A stretch of DNA of 64,000 bases from Floccularia luteovirens (taxonomy: Eukaryota; Basidiomycota; Agaricomycetes; Agaricales; Squamanitaceae). The notes under the pieces are model-generated. The model saw only the letters and a program-made list of their open reading frames with translations. It did not search any database and was not told the origin of the DNA. A program made the position numbers and the translations under genes. Shown here in pieces: positions 48,667 to 60,057 of this stretch. The stretch is from assembly GCA_009739215.1 (NCBI GenBank), contig VSJF01000008.1, positions 372,001-436,000 on the forward strand, read 5' to 3'. Position 1 is the first letter of the stretch; each line of letters opens with the position of its first letter.

Positions 48667-49126
48667 ATTTTTCCTTCTCACTTCTGAGTACACTTCTCTC
48701 CTTCCTCTAGCCAAAACCACACACCTGCATTGTATAACCCTTTACCCCATTAATATCGCAATGATATGACCTGATATCTCTCCGTTTCATCACCAAGTCA
48801 TATATACGACCTGTATATTCATGCTTAATTAATCTTGCACCGTCATTCCTCTTCCTTTGTACATGTAAGAATCTGTAAACACCCAGCATTATATACAAAA
48901 AGAAACAAGCCTGTGATTGATGGCTGTATTTATTGATGGCTTTCCGAACTTTTTTTCTTTGTTAAATGTATATGACAGATTGGTATCGGGTGGTTTTTCA
49001 TGTCGAGCAAAAACTAGTATCAAAATCAAAGCATTCTGCGGACACACAATGCTAAGACAAAGCCTGACATACATTATTTTTTGACCCAAATCGTGCAATA
49101 ACTTAGTAACACAGACGAACAAAGTG
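48667..49126. other. Intergenic, convergent 3' ends
   Basis: Lies between the stops of the RING gene and the leftward-read neighbour. The frame at 48889-49143 is not supported. Confidence 0.5.
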
Positions 49127-50869
49127 TCAGAATATGGAACCACTCGAAAAAGAACCCTGCCATTCCTCTTCTACTTTGCGCATCGTCTCCGCTAGAGCGT
49201 CCATATCGTATGAGGTATCCATGTCTCCAAACGAAGAATCTGGGTCAGTATCTGGTGAGGGTATAGCAATCTCTCCTTCAGGTGGAGGAGAGACTTTCGC
49301 TGGTGATGGTTTACGTTGTAAACCTGTATTCTTGGGTTTATTATCAGGGCAGTGGTGCACATTCCGAAGTGCGGGCTCCCCACCTACTATCACGAGGCCG
49401 GAGCCCGAGGCCATGCGAGATCGGGATTGGGAGGATTTGTCCCCGACTTGCGCTCCTTTATTGATTATATTAGGGGAAGGTGCAGATGAAGAAGGGGTTG
49501 TAGAAGTAGAAGATGACAGCGAACGATCCAAAGGATGGGATGACGATGTTGATGAAGAAGAGTTATTGGGATTCTGCATCTGATCTCTGTCTGCGTATGC
49601 TTGTCCTTGTCCTCTACTTGGTTTGTTGTCATATCCAACAACACCATTGGGAGTTCGGATCGAAGGTTGCACTAACCGTGTATTAGTGGACCCCACATTC
49701 GATGTCTGAACTGTATGTCGCGGCTCATCAGACCGAGACGACGCAAGTAATGGGGGTTTGAATCCTTTTTGACGGGTCGGCAGTTCCCCTCCGTTTGTAA
49801 GTTGTGATGATGTGGGATATGTACGTGTCCGACGCACCATTCCGAGTGGTCGAGGGTGTGGCGGGTGTGCAGCAGTAATATCAGAAATATCTGGGTTCGT
49901 TGGAGAACATTTAGATGTCTTTGTCGGCCTCGTAATCACTGCATGAGCAGTCGGGTTAAACGGAGTAGCCGAGGATGGTTGAGAAGTACTCTGGGGAATA
50001 AAATGCAGAGGTATTTCCTCAGCTTTTGATGACTGTGAAACTGCAACAAGTCGAGGCTTTGGTTTTGGTTTTGTGAGCATGTTCGACGTTGGTTTCTCGA
50101 TAGTAGTACTTGAGCTTTGGCCAGCTTTCGTTGAAGGAATTTCTACAGAAACGTCAGCTAGTTGTGTATCATCACAAATCATCGAAATGTCGACATCCAT
50201 AGCGTTGGATGTATACATAGACACGTCCGATACATCTTGTGCGAGAGTTGGCATTTCTGGTAAGCTCCAGTTTCTAGCCACGGTAGAGGTACTCTCGTTC
50301 GTAATTGAATAGCCAATAGATCCCTCTTTTTCCTTACCCTTCCCTTTCACTGGACCCAACACGTTCACTTTGGGCACCTTCCCTTTTGCGACTACCACTG
50401 GACCAACACTGGACATACGAGACTTGCGGTTCACCCCAACACCAACGGCTCGTCGTGCATTTTCATCCACACGTTCGGAAACCCCCTTCATTATCTCAAT
50501 CAGTTCCGCTTGCTTGCTATTATCCGGCAGTCCTGATATTGGGCGTACTAATTTCGACCGACGCGCTGGACGCGTTCGACTGGTGGGACGTGAGGTTGAC
50601 GCGAGTGATGGCATGAACTTTGTTGATGCTTGAGGAGTATGTAGTTTTGATAGCGAATCCGCGCTATCTGCTTGATTAAAGGGAATAACGTTACAAAAAT
50701 GAAGTATGTTAACGTAGATTGACTTACACGACAATATCTTGCGCAGCTGGTTTGATACATTCTGATCAGCAATTAAGGCCTGCAGCACTTCGTTTTGGGA
50801 GCATTGCCAAGTGACATAGTCGGTCTGTGATTGAGAACTTGATCCGATGAGCGTATCAAATTGATCCAT
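49127..50869 (-). CDS. Ser/Pro-rich protein, not recognised
   Basis: A long open frame of 580 codons with a likely 60-nt intron at 50668-50727 (donor GTAAGTC, acceptor AAGCAG). The intron has no stop and keeps frame, so splicing gives about 560 aa. The N-terminus (DTLIGSSSQSQTDYVTWQCSQNEVLQALIADQNVSNQLRKIL) looks like a short helical pair; a second helical stretch is QAELIEIMKGVSERVDENARRAV. The rest is low-complexity with basic patches (KPKPKPR, KGKGKEKE), then an acidic end (PDTDPDSSFGDMDTSYDMDALAETMRKVEEEW). This suggests a nuclear or scaffold protein, but no family is recognised. Confidence 0.75.
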   Translation of the reverse strand: MDQFDTLIGSSSQSQTDYVTWQCSQNEVLQALIADQNVSNQLRKILSCKSIYVNILHFCNVIPFNQADSADSLSKLHTPQASTKFMPSLASTSRPTSRTRPARRSKLVRPISGLPDNSKQAELIEIMKGVSERVDENARRAVGVGVNRKSRMSSVGPVVVAKGKVPKVNVLGPVKGKGKEKEGSIGYSITNESTSTVARNWSLPEMPTLAQDVSDVSMYTSNAMDVDISMICDDTQLADVSVEIPSTKAGQSSSTTIEKPTSNMLTKPKPKPRLVAVSQSSKAEEIPLHFIPQSTSQPSSATPFNPTAHAVITRPTKTSKCSPTNPDISDITAAHPPHPRPLGMVRRTRTYPTSSQLTNGGELPTRQKGFKPPLLASSRSDEPRHTVQTSNVGSTNTRLVQPSIRTPNGVVGYDNKPSRGQGQAYADRDQMQNPNNSSSSTSSSHPLDRSLSSSTSTTPSSSAPSPNIINKGAQVGDKSSQSRSRMASGSGLVIVGGEPALRNVHHCPDNKPKNTGLQRKPSPAKVSPPPEGEIAIPSPDTDPDSSFGDMDTSYDMDALAETMRKVEEEWQGSFSSGSIF

Positions 50870-51349
50870 AAAATAAAAGGGGTTCGCTAGGAGAAATACT
50901 GAAGACCAAATTGAATGCTTTTATATCGTTTGACCGTCTTTGATGTAGTGGATGCCACTGATGGCTTTGAGCCCCTTTGTTGAGTGCTGAAGATTCGAGG
51001 TTACCGCTATATATGCCTGAGTATCGAACGTTAGAAACAGCAAAGCGTAACGTATGTCAAAGTCACAACTCTGACTTTCAACCACCATCACTTCATATCA
51101 ATGTAAACTTATTGTTATATATCTATGCCATCAACAAGAACATTAGCTGGCGAATCAGTTGGAATCCGCTAATTCTTAATTCAACATCTGCAACAGAGAC
51201 CAACATCCTCCAATTCTACGGTAATAAAGAATTCTTTGATGCGTTTCCTGATATCAGAGATGCTGAGTTGTGGTTTTATATTTGACAGATCTAATACATT
51301 ACCATTATCATTCATTACTTTTCTACTCTGTCAAACATTCAGAGAATAT
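50870..51349. other. Intergenic, no gene seen
   Basis: Upstream of the Ser/Pro-rich protein and downstream of the methyltransferase-like gene. Frames at 50977-51285 and 51236-51568 have no domain. Confidence 0.45.
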
Positions 51350-52192
51350 TCAAAAAACACCTGGGACCAGTTTCCATGGAACCCTATCCCTGTATTGAAC
51401 CCACTCTTCTCCAAACGTCTGCTTGAGTACTTCGTCTTCTGCTTTCAACCTTATACGCATCCCATGCATTGCAAACCCGCATTTGATGATCCAAAACGTG
51501 AGAAAAGGTATTCCGGTCCCCCGCATTCCACTACGTTCCATCCAAGTACCAGGCGCAGCCAATGTTAGGGTTGCTCCAATCAAAGTCAAGTATACACCCG
51601 TGTAACTCGGGTGTCGTACCCAAGCATACGGTCCGCGCGTAATCAAGGCATGCTGTGGCCGGATAGTGAGTTCGAATGTGAATAAGGGTCCGAGCGTTTT
51701 GAAACACCTGCATATTGGTTCAGAACCTCATCACAGCGGAAAACTCTCGACAAACCATAATCTCAAGATAGCTGCTGTAGCAGTAATACATGTGCCAATA
51801 ATCATGACCGGGTGTATAGACCACAGACCGGTGATCAATCTATAGATGTTTTCCCTTGTGACTGATAACTTGGCAGACTGTAGGAAAGTTAAACAGGCAA
51901 CTTCTATCAAAATTTCGCATGCTACGCATGCCCAGACCATACACTGGGGTATGCATGTGAACTTTTTTCTTATTATTTTGATGCAACTAAAGGTACCTAC
52001 TTTACTGCAGAAAGTGACGGATTGGACGAATCTCTCAAATAACGTGTCTGTCCCCTTCGTGCCAGAGCATCGTTCCTCACGTTTGACCGGTGGGTTCGGA
52101 GGTGACAAAGAGAGGTGAACCGAAGCCGCAGTTATGAGTAGCAAAACCCATTTCATGGAGACTAGCGAAATATCCAATGCTGGTGGTGTCAT
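51350..52192 (-). CDS. Isoprenylcysteine carboxyl methyltransferase (Ste14/ICMT)-like membrane protein
   Basis: Exons 52192-52001, 51943-51756 and 51707-51350 form 246 codons (245 aa), the size of Ste14. Several hydrophobic segments are visible (MKWVLLLITAASVHLSL, VWACVACEILIEVACL, MIIGTCITATAAILRLW, TGVYLTLIGATLTLAAP). The conserved C-terminal catalytic region reads RPQHALITRGPYAWVRHPSY followed by RLKAEDEVLKQTFGEEWVQYRDRVPWKLVPGVF; the RHPSY and the E-EW-Y-R-VPW patterns bind S-adenosylmethionine in the family. Such enzymes methylate the prenylated cysteine of Ras-like proteins and mating pheromones in the ER. Basidiomycetes often hold several paralogues, so identity with the true Ste14 is not certain. 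Confidence 0.85.
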
Positions 52193-54124
52193 CCTGTAGG
52201 GGAATTGTGGTGATAGGAGGAAAGAAGTCCGACGGTCTCTGTCACGTAGTATTTTATAGGTGAGCGTTCATCGTTCCGCGTCTGGTCGTTGATGAGAACA
52301 AGGGAAGTCCAAACGTTCCGACGTTTGACAACTATCTCGGCCAAAGATTCACCTCTAGTAACTTAACCCTGATGGGGCATGGCTACCACCAGTACGGCTT
52401 CACAGATTCCGTGGGTCTCAAACGGCGAAGATATTCTACAGATCCACAAAGGTGACTTGGTGGTCATTCATTCCTTGCATCCTTCTTACATTCATCCGCC
52501 TCTTGGACATAGAGTGAAAGAAACTTGGACGATCGTTTGGTAAGGCTTAAAATATTGGTGAAACGCCGTGAAATGTCAGAACGTGCGTTAAATTACTTTC
52601 CTGAATAGGGTTTGAATTGCAAGTTCTTCCATCAATCTGGGGGGCAAGAAGTGCACGCCGTTTGAATGACTCTCGAAGTGGCTCTTGAAGCGGATGTGCA
52701 AGTGCTTGTCTGCCATTTGTCAGAGTCTAATCTACTTGGTTCGAGACTGAACCCATTAGCTTGCACGGAGAAGAATTGACTACAACTTTAACTATAGAAG
52801 CAAGAATAGATCAGCCGATGGTAATACTTATACCTACATCAGGAACCAGTGCAGGCATAAAGATGGTTGCATCACCATCAATATCATAAGAATGTAGGTG
52901 TTCAGACCAATGTTAGTTACTTCACGTGAAACGTACCAATCATCTTCATACCATTACACATATTAGAACATGATCACAAGTATCCGGACCGTACAGCTCG
53001 CCAAGGGTAGACCTACATCCAATTAGATCTGAGGCTCCGTATGGCCTCGGTAACAAGGCGGAGCGTCCAGATGTAGCAGGCGTGTCATCACTCAAGTTTT
53101 AATGCACTGGACAAAGTCACTGGTTCTATTATGTATTGCATGTACGTAGAGCACCCGCCACAGGTAGAAAGTGTAAACGAATAACGATCGCAGTTACCTT
53201 ATACCTTCAAAATCCCGTGGGAATGATAACAAGCCTTTAGACCGTTCCCATATACATGTGTCCCCCCGTCACGATTAGGGTGACTTGGCTGATAGATTGG
53301 CACCTGCTTGCCCATCTTTTGTTGTACAACGGACTTCATGTGGAACAGCTGATGTGATTTCAAATTGCAAGGTCTAAAAAAACCTTTGGTCTTCCAACCT
53401 CAGCGTCCACAAGGACGACTATTGGCGGTCCTTTGGCGACATCGTCTTCTAAGAACCCTTATGTAACTGCTCATGAGACGGTTCAAATGAAGACGCCGCC
53501 TGAAAAAACGGGACGCGGATATCACAATTGATACTCCACCAAAGGAGAGGGAAACTTTACTGCCCCTCGAGTTGTAGCAATCCAAAAGGTTTTCGACGTG
53601 TACATGATTTATTGTCGGGCTCTGTACTCTGTACTTAGGGCCGAAGCATGTGGGTGTACTTGAACTTTGTTCATTGCAAGGGTGGGACACTAAATTTAAA
53701 TTTATCATGATGTCTTTCGGATTGATGCAATTGTCCACCTGGCTAGGTTAGTTTAAACATGGGACCCAAGGTGACATACATACGGAGGCTGTTGTACTCG
53801 TTCGCGACAAGATGGTATGTCAGCAACATTCTCCTCAGCTACTTCTTTCTCAGATAACGCAACTTCTCGTTGACAAAGCAGAACAGCAGCCAAAGTTTCT
53901 CCATGAACCAAAAATTTTACGCTCCTCGTGACAAACAAAGCAGATGTACATGGGGTCTTCTCGGGTCTTCTGACTCGACAAATGGCTCGATTCGGTGGAA
54001 GTAAAGAACATCAGCATCTAGTCGCAAGAAAAGACGTGGCGTAAGTACTAAATTTAAACATGGAGAAAAAAGTATGAATAGGCTCGAATGTTCGTGAATG
54101 CTAGTTAAGAAAACCTCTTGTACG
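52193..54124. other. Long intergenic region between divergent genes
   Basis: Nearly 2 kb between the ICMT-like gene and the GDSL esterase, read away from each other. It may contain a small gene starting at 52379 (separate entry). The minus-strand frames at 53400-53738, 53753-53938 and 53917-54216 have no recognisable features. No repeat was noticed. Confidence 0.4.
52379..52543 (+). CDS. Possible small gene or 5' exon, unknown
   Basis: A 54-codon frame (ATTSTASQIPWVSNGEDILQ, then KGDLVVIHSLHPSYIHPPLGHRVKETWTIVW). It ends at a TAA that overlaps a plausible donor (TTTG|GTAAGG), so it may be the first exon of a longer transcript; an in-frame continuation could not be settled. The composition looks coding, but no family was recognised. 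Confidence 0.3.
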   Translation: MATTSTASQIPWVSNGEDILQIHKGDLVVIHSLHPSYIHPPLGHRVKETWTIVW

Positions 54125-55256
54125 ATGTTTTTCCCAATCCTCAACGCACTCTGCATCTCTTTGGCATTGTCACCAGTGGCACTCGCCTCAAAATCGAAAT
54201 CGCCACTTGGGCCCAAACAAATAAAAAACTTCGTTACTTTCGGAGACAGTTACACCGATGTCGTCCTTGTGTCAAATGGAGGTACACCTTGGCCGGTTTA
54301 TGTTGCGGGATATGCGGACCTCTCGTTGTTCCCCTTCGCAAGGGCTGGAGCAACCTGCTCCAATAACTTGACGTTCAGACCCTTCCCATCACTGTTTGAG
54401 AGCCAGCTCCCGACCTTCCTGGCTGAAAAGAACAATGGAACCGTGAAAGGTCTCAATGGCCGAGACACGATCTATTCATTGTGGCTCGGGACCAATGATC
54501 TCGGTGTAAATGCTCTCTTAACAGGGTCCGACACAGCTTCTTTGGTCGACGTCATGGAGTGCATGGTAAATTGGGTAAAGGTATTATATGAAAATGGTGG
54601 CAGAAACTTTATATTCCAAAATGTAAGTCATATCACGGAATAATACATTCAACTAATTGACCGACCGGTTATACTAAGATCATTCCCTTGAATGATTTAC
54701 CTCTCTATGCGCCGGTGTCTTACCAGACAAAATACTGGACTGCACCACGAAACACAACAGAATGGAGCGTTTTCATGAAAGAGCTCGTATTGAGTGGCAA
54801 TGCTCTGTCGAAGCTCATGCTACAGAATCTAGCACCTACCCTCCACGATGCACACATTGGTAAGTTTTGCATATCGGTGAGAAAATGGATTGATGCTGAT
54901 GTTACTATAACAGCATTATTTGATTCCCATTCTCTGTTCTCGGACATGTTTACACACCCGGCGCAGTACCTGAACGGTACGGCTCCGTTGAACGTAACAG
55001 GCTCAGTCCATGCATGTGTATTCCAAGACGGCGAATCAACCACCGACCCAGGTGTCTGCACCATCGCAACTGGCACTGACGTGGACAGCTTCTTGTGGTA
55101 AGAATAATGAGTCTCAATGGATTCAGCCGCGCTGACGGAACCCGTTATAGGTTCAACGAATTGCACCCTAGCGAACAAGCAGATAGAATTCTAGCACAAG
55201 AGATGGCCAAAGTAATCCGAGGCCAAGAGAGCAAGTGGTCCACATGGTTGAGTTGA
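54125..55256 (+). CDS. Secreted GDSL (SGNH) esterase/lipase
   Basis: Exons 54125-54622, 54679-54859, 54914-55097 and 55151-55256 give 323 codons (322 aa). A signal peptide (FFPILNALCISLALSPVALAS) leads into the SGNH fold: block I FVTFGDSYTD with nucleophile Ser42, the Gly in ARAGATCSN, block III GTNDLG, and the Asp/His end block DSFLWFNELHPS, with the catalytic His in LHPS. Several N-glycosylation sites (NNGT, NGTA, NVTG) fit secretion. These enzymes hydrolyse acyl or acetyl esters of lipids or plant polysaccharides; the substrate cannot be read from the sequence. An upstream in-frame ATG (54098) is possible, but the start at 54125 puts the signal peptide at the N-terminus. Confidence 0.92.
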
Positions 55257-56072
55257 GTTTAGGCGATACTAGCAGTCCAAAAGAGTCATTGTCTTGGTTG
55301 GATATTTGATTTCGAAGTTCGGGGTCTGTCATGTTTAATTGCGAAGTTAAATAACCTTTCCACTTCGGCGGGAATGGTTTATTTTTTGCCACATAGGTAC
55401 CTGTTTGTAGGGTATCTACAACAAAATTTCATGGTGATTTCGTTTGTTGAATGGTTGGGTGGATGGAAACAATCCTAGGGTAGCCTGCAAGGAGAGATAG
55501 TTATTGTGTATAGTCAGTGAGATTTATTGGAGATTGGCTTCGAAGTCAGAGTGGACATGAAGTCAAGTTCATGATCAGGACTTTTCTCCGATCACGTAAT
55601 CATGCGGTCCGTCGTGATCTAGATTGTGATGCCTACAGTGATTTTTTGAAGCATCGTCCATGAATTAAAACTGAGATGCGACAATATTGAAGCTCTCAAT
55701 CATCACATTGCTTATGAAAGTATCTTGTGACGCTTGCATAGGACTGCCAAAGGAAATGGTGTGCATGTCCGGAATGGATACGGCCCGTTCCTTCTAGGTT
55801 GTGCCCTCCTCATGACTCGAGAACAACAGTCTTCTTAAGACTCCGTTAAAGAAGGCAAGGGATAATCAGTTCTCTCCATGATATAATAAGATGGACTTTA
55901 CAAATACAAACAATGCTTCTATCCTTATGTACAATGGCTATTCCAGAAAATGAGAAATAGAAATAATGCTAAATGGTTAATGCATAGGTTGGGATGAAGG
56001 ATGGGTAAATTAATGGACAGGTATAAAAATGAAATGGGTAATAAATGCAATACAACATCGAGTAAACCTCGT
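55257..56072. other. Intergenic, convergent 3' ends
   Basis: Lies between the GDSL esterase and the zinc-finger gene, whose 3' ends face each other. No gene supported. Confidence 0.5.
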
Positions 56073-57432
56073 TCAACTCAGACACAATGCATTAACAAAT
56101 GGTCCGAGTTGAAATGTCTGGATGATCTGTTCTTCCGAAAAAATATCGGGAAAGTCGGTTAACGACGACGCGGGTGAAGGTATGGGCTCTGGTAGTGCTA
56201 CTAGGTGGAACAGCGAGTCGTCTGTGAGATCTTGCATCAACGGGCCAAGGTCAGGGACTTCCGCATTGCTATCGTTGCAAGGCGGAACAAAGTTTGTAAG
56301 ACACAACCCGGACAGTCCAGTTTCGTGTGGTGAAGTGAAAGGTTGTGATACCTGACAAAGCATCTGCGCAAGTGGGTCATATGATCCCGGATTCGGTGAT
56401 GTAGCTGAATGTTTCGGGACTTGTGCATTATCATCCGCGGCATCAGCAACGAGAGCTTGGACAGTGCTGGGTGATTGTTGTGGAGAGAACATCGGAGGTA
56501 GGAGCTCGGTGTCGTACATCCAGTTATCTGGGTGTACATTATCGAAGTTGAAAAACTCCCAGCCTTCCAGTTGGTGGACTACTTCATTCGCAGGTAGTAT
56601 CTGCTTAGGACTCGCTTGATCAAGCACAGGAATGACAGGGTTGGTTATCTGAGCATCGGAAGACGTAAGAACGCGATCCAGCTGATTGCAGGTTTCCTCC
56701 AGGAACTTGTTCCATGCGTAGCACTGGGATGGATCCAAGGAGGGATAGAAAGCAATATTGGACAGCGCAGCATTCAGGTAACATTTGTCATCAGGAGTCT
56801 CAGGACTACCGAATGATCCATCAGAGGAACTCGACAATGTCCCAGAGTCTGTAGAGGAGACGGAAGTCCTGCGTTCGTAAGGAGAAGCGCGTTTACCCTT
56901 CCTAGAAGTTGCAGCCTTTCCCGTAGAAACCCGTGATTTGGGCTGGTAACCGTGTCGAGCCTTCTTGTGGCGAGTGAGGGATCCAGGGTCTGCCGTCGTG
57001 AATGTACAGTCGGGGCATGCATGGGGTTTCTCTCCGGTGCTACGATGGCGGGTGTCAACGGAGGAAGGAGAGCAATCATGTATGGACTCACTGTGTTCTC
57101 ATATGGGTAGCAAGGTTTGACTTCTGCAAAGCACTGTAGGTGCAGTGTTCAAAAGTACAAGGATACACCCTGATGGGTAATGGGTTTAGCGACTGTTACT
57201 AGTGGACAGTCAAAGAGGGGCTTACGGTGCGAGTGCATATCTTTTGTCATGAATAAGCTTGTGCCTTCGCATGTCAGTCTTGCGCTTGACCATGATACCG
57301 CAGACATCACATGGCTCGGTATTGGCATCGTTCTGTAACAATAAGAAGACGGAGCCACAAAAAGTGAATAAATCATGACATGTCCAAAAAGAGTAATCGT
57401 TGACGCACAATTGATCTGGGCTTGGACTCCAT
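56073..57432 (-). CDS. C2H2 zinc-finger transcription regulator (three fingers)
   Basis: Exons 57432-57409, 57332-57226, 57169-57092 and 57039-56073 join into 392 codons (391 aa). Three fingers sit near the N-terminus: CDVCGIMVKRKTDMRRHKLIH, CTFEHCTYSALQKSNLATHMRTH and, after the linker TGEKPH, CPDCTFTTADPGSLTRHKKARH. A basic stretch (KSRVSTGKAATSRKGKRAS) may be a nuclear localisation signal. The remaining 250 residues are acidic and Pro/Gln/Ser-rich (SPQQSPSTVQ, PDIFSEEQIIQTFQL), as in activation domains. Two of the introns fall inside or between fingers. The start MESKPRS was picked because it is the first in-frame Met before a clean donor. Targets unknown. Confidence 0.85.
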
Positions 57433-58075
57433 CAGTCAGTGACTTATGAAGCTAGGGATAGGACTGGGGGGAGGGTGATGGGAAGCTGGGGGGGCTTTTT
57501 GGAAGGGTAGAAAAGCGGTTGTGGGTTGCCCACCCGCATCGTGCAGACCCTCTTTTATGTGTTCCAGGAATGAAAAAAAGTGAGGATTGGTTTTGGTGAG
57601 CCACTGGTTTTCTACCTTTTATAGGCGGAAGAACATGAGAGTTGCCATGTAAAGTAATTCGTCGGCCAAAGCGTTATCATCTGAGCCACCAGTTAAGAGC
57701 ATAAGGTAATTATACGGATTGATGCCAACCCATTTTTTAAAAATACCAGGAATAGCAAGTATTCAGATGCAATTGTCTCAAGGAGTGGCTCAGTGGCTCA
57801 TGTTTTGAAGGAGAATTCCCTTTTATGGTATGTTTCCCTAGCTCGATAAGAACTGGTCGCAAGCGAAAGTTGGAACATGTCAGTCAAGATGCGCTGGTAG
57901 GGCTTTCTCAACAAATGTCATTACCATTTTACTATGACGGAACGTTAAGGCAAGGGGAAGAAACAAAGGAAGGTGTCTAACAGATTCTTATAACGGGATA
58001 TATTACTAATACCTAATACATGCATCACAATCGATGCAGCTCTGAATGTATGGCATATGTACTATAAATCAATAC
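57433..58075. other. Upstream region of the zinc-finger gene
   Basis: Holds the zinc-finger promoter and the 3' flank of the adaptor gene; all genes here are read leftward. A short G-rich run (CTGGGGGGAGGG, CTGGGGGGGC) lies near 57464-57496. No gene supported. Confidence 0.5.
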
Positions 58076-59788
58076 TCAGAACAATCCGGCCAGGTCAGCG
58101 AATGGATCTTTCGGTTGGTTAGATGAATTTGAGGTATTGGTCGGCTGTGGCGATTGCTGCTGCGAAAGTGGAGGTTGTTGGCTGTTTCCCCCCACCAACC
58201 CCGGAAACATCGTAGCTGGCTCCTTCGCAAAATTTCCGCCGTTACTAAAGTAGTTAGGCGCTGGTGTAGATCGATGGGAAGGTGTATTTGGTAGCATAAT
58301 TGAGGCAGGGGGTGTCCCTGACAGTTGTGGTGGCGAGATATTTGTCCGGTTGAGGCTATTGAACGCAGGAGCGCCACCCATCGTTAAACCCGTTCCGAAA
58401 TTGGTCCCAACAGTGGCAAGGGGTGCATGTAGAGGCATCACGCCTGCCGACCCAGAATTCGCACTAGGTTGTTGTATTGGAGGTGATGAGGCGAATAAGT
58501 CAGCTAAATCGTTGATTGTGCCACTGTTGTTGTTTGTCGCAGATTCGTCCAGGTCAATCAGTGATGTTTCGTTCTGTTTACCAGCATTCGACAATTCTGC
58601 AGGTATTGGGTTCGCTGCAGCAGTGTAATCGCCTTTTTTGTAGGAATCGTAACGACTTAGTACCGAGTTGATTTGATCGTTCATTTGGAGGAATGTATCT
58701 GCAGACCTTGTTAGCGAGATTTGTAAACTCAAAAGTAATTTCTTACCCAGCGATTCAGAGTCATCAGTTTCCGCGTCGTTGATCCATTTCTGCAGTTTCG
58801 GTCTTGCAGTGGAAAGTATGGAAGCCACTTGCTGCAAGGAAATTATAGTGGTGCACAATATATTTATCATGACAGAACTCACGTCATATGCATCGCCAGA
58901 GGCAAACCTCTCTCCCCGTGCTGTGTCTACATTATCTAACATTTCATTCAGGAGAATAACTTTCTGCTCCAGTTTGTTCAATTCGGTCAATGCTTCTGTG
59001 CGATAATCGGGTTTGGCGTCTGGATTTGCGCCAGCGAGAACCTTCATCAACTCTTGAGCTGCGGCAAGATCTCTTGGAGTTCCTCTTCTGATCAGCTCTT
59101 GGAGCTTAGCTGATTGAGCCTCTCGGTCCTCTTCTTCTAGTTCCTCAGCAGACTTCAGATTCTGATGCGAATAAACATCGTCGTCAGATTTTCTGCAAAT
59201 GACCTGATCATTGCTTATGTACTTACCGAAGCAGATGCAAGAGATTGTGGACGACCAGAATCACGAAAACGATATCCTTTGAACGTCAGCAAACGATGCA
59301 TATCTCTGATATTGCCCAAATCGTCTTTCCATCTTGAATCAACACATATCCCTTCTTTCCAACTGTTTATCAATTCCAATATACGTGACATGACTGGACC
59401 GGGAAATGGAGGGGGTCGTTCGGGGAAACGTCGTACGAGCTCATTCAGAAACTCTTTGGAGGATATTTGGAGGTGAAAAGGGTATCCGCATGACTGCACC
59501 AAAGTATCGAGAAGAGCGAGAGCCAGGATTGCGATATGTGGATTTCGGTGATTCGCAAACCGAGCTATGAGCATTGCTGCTTCTCGAGGACTAGCTAGTA
59601 TATTAGCTAACGTAGCGCAAGCAGAGTCTCACGTACTTGTTCGCCTTCTTGGACTTGATATGTTCTGCAACATCGAGATGTAATGCATAATTTGGCTCAT
59701 GCAAGGATGGGTCACAAGCTCGAGTGACCAAAACTTCTATGGGGGATACCCTCATCCAGCTGGCAGCTCCTGTCGGACTGTTCAACAT
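58076..59788 (-). CDS. VHS-GAT trafficking adaptor, GGA-like
   Basis: Five exons, about 59788-59637, 59590-59227, 59161-58883, 58831-58749 and 58698-58076 (the fourth may be off by two bases), encode about 500 aa. The VHS domain spans roughly residues 10-150: VTRACDPSLHEPNYALHLDV, PREAAMLIARFANHRNPHIAILALALLDTLVQSCG, RILELINSWKEG. A GAT-like helical region follows (LQELIRRGTPRDLAAAQELMKVL, ALTELNKLEQKVILLNEMLDNV, FLQMNDQINSVLSRYDSYKKGD). GGA proteins sort cargo from the trans-Golgi to endosomes with Arf and clathrin. The C-terminus is a Pro/Asn/Ser-rich linker with SLIDLDE, a clathrin-box-like motif, and stops at DPFADLAGLF; no GAE ear domain is present, unlike yeast Gga1/2. Confidence 0.85.
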
Positions 59789-60057
59789 TTTTTGAGCGTT
59801 TGAATTGGAAGTTCCCCACGCGGGTTGTCAAGTTTGAAAATATTTTAGGGATAACGGCGGCCAATTTTGCGCAGTTGTTTGTGACGGTGAAGACAATCTG
59901 CACCGCTATGACCGCGTGGCAAATCAACAGCACAATCAATTTCCTAATTAGAACTTGGTTCGGTAGCTTGTCCTCCACAGCTAACTGCACTTTTCATCGA
60001 ATAAATTTCATCTATATAGCCTGAAGATACACTGTGAGCTACGTAGAGCCCCGTTAC

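Noticed and set aside
53400..54216. Minus-strand frames of 61-112 codons upstream of the GDSL gene
   Set aside because: No conserved features, and they overlap the likely promoter of the esterase.
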